This document shows positions 5,762 to 9,684 of a stretch of DNA of 9,684 nucleotides, one piece after another. The DNA is taken from positions 1-9,684 of the forward strand of contig JAZLIL010000212.1 of assembly GCA_045617405.1 (NCBI GenBank), read 5' to 3'. Both the position numbers and the translations under genes were made by a program. The notes beneath the pieces are model-generated. The model saw nothing but the letters and a program-made list of their open reading frames with translations. It was not told the origin of the DNA and ran no database searches. Source of the DNA: JAZLIL01 sp045617405 (GTDB lineage: Bacteria; Bacillota; Clostridia; Lachnospirales; Lachnospiraceae). Each line of letters begins with the position of its first letter. Positions within the stretch are counted from its first letter, which is position 1.

Positions 5762-6065
5762 TAAGTGCAAGCTTTTCAGTACGTGTCATCTTCTTTATCG
5801 CACTTTCGCGCTTCATCGCAGCTGACCGTGTAGTGTGGCATTCAGTGTAGACAACCATGCAAGGGCGCCGGTACCTCGTGTACTTGGCGCCCTTTTCTGA
5901 ATTGTTGTGTTCCCACTCACGCTTTTTTACATCCGTTGCATAGCCTGTGTAAAGTGTACCGTCTGAGCACTCAAGAATGTAAACAAAGTGTCCCTTACAT
6001 TCATCACTGACGGAATTTTCCGCCGCAACCGCCTCATTCGCATATTTCGATGATGTCACCTTCAT
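5742..6065 (-). CDS. Small GIY-YIG domain protein (UPF0213/YhbQ-like)
   Basis: A single-domain GIY-YIG nuclease-superfamily protein, 107 aa from ATG 6065. The domain starts near residue 27: FVYIL (27-31) and LYTGY (38-42) form the degenerate GIY...YIG pair; Arg49, HNN (53-55), GAKYTRYRRP (59-68) and KRESAIKKMTR with Glu87 as the probable metal ligand follow, the layout of UPF0213. Biochemical roles of this subfamily are poorly known; nuclease activity on structured DNA has been proposed for relatives. ATG 6065 has GGGGTGG about 8 nt upstream. No in-frame start codon lies between codon 3 (GTG 6059) and the domain, so its beginning must overlap the MOSC gene (32 nt from ATG 6065). The first 25 residues do not resemble the family. 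Its 3' end overlaps the convergent symporter gene by 20 nt. Confidence 0.88.
   Translation of the reverse strand: MKVTSSKYANEAVAAENSVSDECKGHFVYILECSDGTLYTGYATDVKKREWEHNNSEKGAKYTRYRRPCMVVYTECHTTRSAAMKRESAIKKMTRTEKLALISPFRS
5861..5900 (+). terminator. Strong GC hairpin with T-run, inside the GIY-YIG coding region
   Basis: AAGGGCGCC (5861-5869) pairs perfectly with GGCGCCCTT (5886-5894), and GTAC (5871-5874) can pair with GTAC (5880-5883) inside it. On the + strand it ends in CCTTTTCTG, so it could terminate the symporter transcript 100 nt after its stop codon. On the - strand the same bases encode the conserved KGAKYTRYRRP block. No T-run exists in the - direction, so it need not stop the Moco operon. 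The hairpin is certain; its use as a terminator is inferred. Confidence 0.5.
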
Positions 6066-6468
6066 GGATCTGACCACCCCTTGTAATTCGCACAAAAACG
6101 CCTTCTCTTGGCATAACGCAGTCTCCCGTAATTCGCCTGATTTCGCAGCCTGTATGGCATTCCTTTCCTATCTGGGTTAGCACGGTCTCACACTCTCCGA
6201 TACGAAGCTTTGTACCGATCGGCAGTTCAAAAAGGCAGATTCCTTCTGTCGTAATGTTCTCGGCAAAAGCACCGTATGACATATTATTCATCCCAAGCGC
6301 CTCCATCTTTTTGTAGCTCTCAACACCGAGCAGGCTAAGCTGCCTGTGACTGCCGTCTGCGTGGGCATCACCCTCAAGGCCGTAATCCCTGATAAGAACA
6401 CCCTCTCCGCAAGGCTTTTTTACAACGCCTCTGGCTTCGCTTTTGTTGACAGAAACAATCCTTGCCAT
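6034..6468 (-). CDS. MOSC-domain protein of the molybdenum cofactor operon
   Basis: A 144-aa stand-alone MOSC (molybdenum cofactor sulfurase C-terminal) domain. ATG 6468 is chosen because a perfect AGGAGG lies 5 nt upstream and the family opening MARIVSVNKSEARGV begins there; longer in-frame starts would reach back into the end of moaA. Recognisable blocks are LEGDAHADGSHRQLSLLG (31-48), GAFAENITTEGI (66-77), PIGTKLRIGE (83-92) and IGKECHTGCEIRRITGDCVM (100-119), with Cys104, Cys108 and Cys117, followed by REGVF. MOSC domains are predicted to carry or transfer sulfur to pterin-based cofactors, though small bacterial members are little characterised. A 70-nt gap follows moaA, and the GIY-YIG gene overlaps its 3' end. 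The location strongly suggests an accessory step in cofactor maturation. Confidence 0.9.
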   Translation of the reverse strand: MARIVSVNKSEARGVVKKPCGEGVLIRDYGLEGDAHADGSHRQLSLLGVESYKKMEALGMNNMSYGAFAENITTEGICLFELPIGTKLRIGECETVLTQIGKECHTGCEIRRITGDCVMPREGVFVRITRGGQIHEGDIIEICE

Positions 6469-6538
6469 TTTCTCCTCCTGCAGCATGACGCGATGGCACA
6501 TTCCTACTGCCACAGCTTCACTCACGCACTTTGTGCTT

Positions 6539-7495
6539 TCAGCCGCCAATCCTGTTCATCTTTCTCTTAGCTTCAAAATCACAATCTGAAAACCTGTTCT
6601 TCTGAGGTTTCTGCCGTACTGCCTCCCTGATAAGGTCCTTTAGCCTCTCCATATCACGTTCCTTTACGGCAGGCCTGATGTCAATCTCCTCATCAACACC
6701 GAGACATCCGCGAAGACACCCGTCGGCCGTCACTCTCATCCTGTTGCAGGTTTCGCAGAATGCGCATGTTATCGGACTTATGAAACCCACCTTCCCGAGG
6801 TAATTCTCCACCTTGTAGTACCTCGCCGGTCCCTTTCCGCAGACACGTGCCTTCTGAAGGGGCATAAGCTCGGGATTATTTTTAAGAATCTCCTCATTGC
6901 TCACTCCCTCGGCCCTGTTCTCTTCGCTGCCAAGAGGCATCAGCTCAATAAACCTCACTGTCACATTATTCTCTCTTGTAAGCTCTATGAAATCGTCCGC
7001 TTCATCGTCGTTGACTCCCCTTATGAGAACCGTATTGAGCTTGACTGTTCCAAACACCTTCAGTGCTTTTCTGATACCTCCGAGTGCAGGATCGAGATCA
7101 TTTCCGCAGATTGACCTGTAGACATCGGGCTTTAGCGAATCGATACTTACGTTGCACCCGTTAAGTCCCGCTTCCTTTAGTTCATCGAGCCTGTCCTCAA
7201 GCATAACTCCGTTCGTAGTCAGAAAAATACCCTCGAAGCGAGAAATGTCACTGATACCTTTGACAATCTGAGCCAGATCGCGCCTCATAAGGGGCTCTCC
7301 GCCTGTCAGCCTGATATTTTTAAAATCAAGCTCCGCAAAGGCCCTTGCAATAAAAATGAAGTCCTCTGCTAAAAGCTCTCCCTCCTTAACGCAGACGCCA
7401 CCGGCCTCCTTCGAGCAATACGTGCAGCGAAGCTGACACCTCTCCGTCAGGGACATCCTGACATAATCAATTGTTCTTCCAAAACTGTCTTTCAC
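6539..7495 (-). CDS. moaA: GTP 3',8-cyclase MoaA (radical SAM)
   Basis: MoaA converts GTP to 3',8-cyclo-7,8-dihydro-GTP, the first step of molybdenum cofactor synthesis, using two 4Fe-4S clusters. At 318 aa it is near the usual 320-340. The N-terminal radical-SAM motif is CQLRCTYC (Cys20, Cys24, Cys27), followed by the SAM-binding LTGGEPLMR (63-71) and TTNG. The C-terminal cluster ligands are Cys247, Cys250 and Cys264 within CETCNRMRVTADGCLRGCLG (247-266). The protein ends in the conserved Gly-Gly tail needed for catalysis (MNRIGG). The start is GTG 7495, only 6 nt after the moaC stop, with GGGAG in the moaC tail as a somewhat distant ribosome-binding site; translational coupling to moaC is likely. 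MoaC is the next enzyme in the pathway. Confidence 0.97.
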   Translation of the reverse strand: MKDSFGRTIDYVRMSLTERCQLRCTYCSKEAGGVCVKEGELLAEDFIFIARAFAELDFKNIRLTGGEPLMRRDLAQIVKGISDISRFEGIFLTTNGVMLEDRLDELKEAGLNGCNVSIDSLKPDVYRSICGNDLDPALGGIRKALKVFGTVKLNTVLIRGVNDDEADDFIELTRENNVTVRFIELMPLGSEENRAEGVSNEEILKNNPELMPLQKARVCGKGPARYYKVENYLGKVGFISPITCAFCETCNRMRVTADGCLRGCLGVDEEIDIRPAVKERDMERLKDLIREAVRQKPQKNRFSDCDFEAKRKMNRIGG

Positions 7496-7501
7496 GATTC
7501 T

Positions 7502-7978
7502 TTACTGTTTCTCCCTCGAAAAAATGCCTGAGCGTCCCCCGGCCTTGTGCAAAAGCTTCACTCCGTCTATCACGATTTCACGGTCAACGGCCTTGCACAT
7601 GTCGTAGATTGTAAGCGCGGCAACACCGGCCGCCGTCATTGCTTCCATCTCTATCCCCGTCTTGTATTCACACCTTGCAAAAGTCTCGATTCTGATTGAA
7701 TTCTCTTCAAATTCAAAGTCGACCGACACCTTTTCAATCGGAATCAGATGGCAAAGAGGTATCAGCTCCGACGTCTTCTTTGCCGCCATGATGCCTGCTA
7801 TTCTCGCAGCAGCCAGACAGTCACCCTTTTTGAGACTGTTCTCCTTTATCATCTCTACTGTCTCAGCGCTCATCCGGACAATTGCCTCGGCACGCGCCGT
7901 CCTGACTGTCACTTCCTTATCTCCTACGTCTACCATCGACGCCTTTCCCTCATTGTCAAAATGTGTAAATTCTGTCAT
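7502..7978 (-). CDS. moaC: Cyclic pyranopterin monophosphate synthase MoaC
   Basis: MoaC turns the MoaA product into cyclic pyranopterin monophosphate. ATG 7978 gives 158 aa (E. coli 161) and the family opening MTEFTHFDNEGKASMVDVGD; the frame is open further upstream to a GTG at 8059, but that 27-residue extension has no family resemblance and no better ribosome-binding site. ATG 7978 itself has only GGGTG about 5 nt upstream, so the start is chosen by homology. Active-site residues are present: Lys51 in LKKGD, His77 in SELIPLCHLIP, Glu110 and Glu112 in TGIEMEAMTAA, Asp126 and Lys129 in TIYDMCKAVD, and the terminal HKAGGRSGIF. It lies 113 nt after moeA and 6 nt before moaA in one operon. Confidence 0.96.
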   Translation of the reverse strand: MTEFTHFDNEGKASMVDVGDKEVTVRTARAEAIVRMSAETVEMIKENSLKKGDCLAAARIAGIMAAKKTSELIPLCHLIPIEKVSVDFEFEENSIRIETFARCEYKTGIEMEAMTAAGVAALTIYDMCKAVDREIVIDGVKLLHKAGGRSGIFSREKQ

Positions 7979-8091
7979 ATAAGCACCCGATAATCCTTTC
8001 GCTTCCTGAATCAGATTCCTTTTACAACCCATCGACCGCCATATATCAATGAATTTCACAATCCGTTTGCTATTTGCCCATATAATAGCGA
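7979..8091 (-). other. moeA-moaC intergenic region with a small hairpin
   Basis: This 113-nt gap is the largest in the Moco operon. Near the moeA stop, AATAGC (8084-8089) and GCTATT (8069-8074) form a 6-bp stem with a 9-nt loop. A TATTAT box in the - direction overlaps it, but no convincing -35 was found 16-18 nt upstream. The frame of moaC stays open through most of it without family similarity. No known Moco riboswitch motif was recognised here. Confidence 0.3.
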
Positions 8092-9684
8092 TTAAAACCT
8101 GAATTTAACGCTTCCTGCCCCCTCACAGCCATAGCCTCCGAGGGCTTCGAGTCTCTTTTCAAATTCCTTCGACGAAAAAACTCTAAGAAATTCCTGAACA
8201 CTTCTTTCTTCAAAGAACCGCTCATCGACAAGGATGTCATACTCCTCGTCAAAGACCGGAATAAAGTCAAGATCAAAGGTTTTTGCCGCAGAATAGATTC
8301 CAAGTCCCGCATCGGCACTCCCGGCCGCAACTGCTGCCGCCACTGCAGTATGCGTGTACTCCTCGCGGGTATAGCCGTAAACACGCTCCGAGTCGATGTT
8401 TTCACGTTTCAAAAGGTAATCAGTAAGGATTCTCGTCCCCGATCCCTTCTGACGGTTTACATATGAAATACCATCCGCCGCAAGGTCTGACACCGAACCG
8501 ATTCCTTTGGGGTTTCCCTTTGCCACCATCAACCCCTGTTTTCTTGCAACGCCTTTCACCAGCAGCACGCCTCCGTTCGGGAAATACTTTTTCAGATAGA
8601 CAATGTTGTACTCTCCCGTTTCCCCGTCAAGAAGATGTATTCCGCCAAGAGGTGCCTCTCCGGCTCTTACTGCCATGATTGCGCCCATGCTTCCGACATG
8701 TGATGACGAAACACGAACGTCACTCCCGCTCCTTATCAGGATGTCACTTATCTCATCAATCAGAGGATCGTGACTTCCTATCACGCTCAGACTGCCGTCA
8801 ACAATGCGTCTGTCCTTTAAAAGTCTGACCTTCGCCTTCGCACCTGTTTCAAGCCCCTCGCTGTTCTGGGGTATAACAATCATCCCCTGAGCCTTCGTGA
8901 AGTCATTTACAATACCTGCCCCACGCTTCATGGGTACTGCCCTGTATTCATCATTGCACACGGAGAGGCGGCATCTTACGAACTCCCGGTACTTTAGAGT
9001 CGAGGTCATCCTCTTTGTTACCTCTGCCTCCACAATTTCTTCCCGTAAAGGTTGGCGCTTTGTCATTCTGTCAACAACAGGTCTTACTATCTGCTCCATC
9101 ACAATCATTCCTGACACGGGATACCCGGGGAGTCCGAAGACAGGCTTTGCTCCGATGTGACCGAGAACCGCGGGTTTTCCGGGCTTTATGGCAAGACCGT
9201 GAACAACCATGGTTCCAAGCTCTTCTATTACAGTGCAGGTGTAATCATCCCGTCCCGCCGATGAACCTGCAAGGATAATCACGCCGTCACACTCTGCCGC
9301 AGCCTCAGATACTGCGCCTTTAATCAGCTCCTTATTATCTTTCACGATAGGGTACACCTTTGAAAGTGCTCCCCACTCTTCAAGCATCGCAGAAAAGATG
9401 GCCGAATTGTACTCCGGGATGTCTCCGGGCTTCAGCTTCGCATCGGCGTTTACAATCTCATCACCTGTCGGGATAATTGCAAACACGGGCCTCTTTACTG
9501 CCTCAAACTCGTTAACGCCTCCCGCAAGAAGCGCACCGATTAACGAAGGTGTGATCACAGTGAAGGAAGCAGCAATCATGTCGCCCATAGATACGTCCTC
9601 ACCGATTTGCCTCACATTCGTCCAGGGTGCAATCGCAGAGTAAAGCTTGACTCTTCCATCCTCAAGCTCCACAACATCCTCAAT
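8092..9684 (-). CDS. moeA: Molybdopterin molybdenumtransferase MoeA fused to a periplasmic-binding-like domain, 5' partial
   Basis: MoeA inserts molybdate (or tungstate) into adenylylated molybdopterin. The frame is open to the window edge, so the start lies outside; about 530 residues are present and the N-terminal third of the MoeA region is partly missing. Counting from the codon at 9672, the MPT-binding fold runs from about 62 to 205, with VFAIIPTGDEIV, LAGSSAGRDDYT (134-145) and IKPGKPAVLG plus FGLPGYPVSG; MoeA domain IV ends near 290. From about 295 comes a type-2 periplasmic-binding-like domain (LysR substrate-domain type, PBP_like): SSSHVGSMGAIMAV, GIHLLDGETGEYN, VNRQKGSGTR, and GYTREEYTHTAVAAAVAAGS followed by ADAGLGI. 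With no signal peptide in this part, the domain should be cytoplasmic and may bind the oxyanion. This fusion is known in Clostridia and archaea. moaC follows downstream. Confidence 0.95.
   Translation of the reverse strand: MEDVVELEDGRVKLYSAIAPWTNVRQIGEDVSMGDMIAASFTVITPSLIGALLAGGVNEFEAVKRPVFAIIPTGDEIVNADAKLKPGDIPEYNSAIFSAMLEEWGALSKVYPIVKDNKELIKGAVSEAAAECDGVIILAGSSAGRDDYTCTVIEELGTMVVHGLAIKPGKPAVLGHIGAKPVFGLPGYPVSGMIVMEQIVRPVVDRMTKRQPLREEIVEAEVTKRMTSTLKYREFVRCRLSVCNDEYRAVPMKRGAGIVNDFTKAQGMIVIPQNSEGLETGAKAKVRLLKDRRIVDGSLSVIGSHDPLIDEISDILIRSGSDVRVSSSHVGSMGAIMAVRAGEAPLGGIHLLDGETGEYNIVYLKKYFPNGGVLLVKGVARKQGLMVAKGNPKGIGSVSDLAADGISYVNRQKGSGTRILTDYLLKRENIDSERVYGYTREEYTHTAVAAAVAAGSADAGLGIYSAAKTFDLDFIPVFDEEYDILVDERFFEERSVQEFLRVFSSKEFEKRLEALGGYGCEGAGSVKFRF

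Noticed and set aside
8005..8059. Longer MoaC from GTG 8059 (185 aa)
   Set aside because: The extra 27 residues have no MoaC resemblance and GTG 8059 has no convincing ribosome-binding site.

Overview
The window looks like a chromosomal segment from a low-to-mid GC Firmicute, most likely a Clostridia or Lachnospiraceae-type anaerobe. This is inferred from strong AGGAGG-type ribosome-binding sites, a glycine riboswitch with a classical intrinsic terminator, the MoeA/periplasmic-binding-like fusion, and the combination of a Mbeg1-like hydrolase, a WYL regulator and a small GIY-YIG protein. No phage, insertion sequence, CRISPR array, tRNA or rRNA was seen. The gene content is mostly ordinary housekeeping and metabolism; the most interesting signals are in the RNA and the gene junctions.

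Left part, + strand (1-3687): the 3' end of an AP endonuclease IV gene (nfo). A 70-nt gap follows that can fold as two interlocking hairpins. Then come four closely spaced genes: a Mbeg1-like (DUF2974) alpha/beta hydrolase, a TetR-family repressor, a stand-alone AroQ-type chorismate mutase with all catalytic residues, and an HTH-WYL regulator with a GTG start. The spacing suggests one or two transcription units.

Middle (3688-5761, + strand): a 559-nt intergenic region holds a promoter, a tandem glycine riboswitch with a readable leader-linker kink-turn, an intrinsic terminator, and then a 10-bp perfect inverted repeat overlapping a second promoter-like element. It controls a sodium:alanine/glycine symporter of the AGCS family. 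The pairing options predict a glycine-repressed (OFF) switch: glycine closes P1 of aptamer 2, which frees the terminator arm.

Right part, - strand (9684-5742): a molybdenum-cofactor operon read right to left. It contains moeA fused to a periplasmic-binding-protein-like domain (5' end outside the window), moaC, moaA and a small MOSC-domain protein, followed by a small GIY-YIG protein. The GIY-YIG gene overlaps the MOSC gene at its start and the convergent symporter gene at its end. MoaA and MoaC make cyclic pyranopterin monophosphate, and MoeA inserts molybdenum (or tungsten) into molybdopterin. The MOSC protein probably has an accessory cofactor role.
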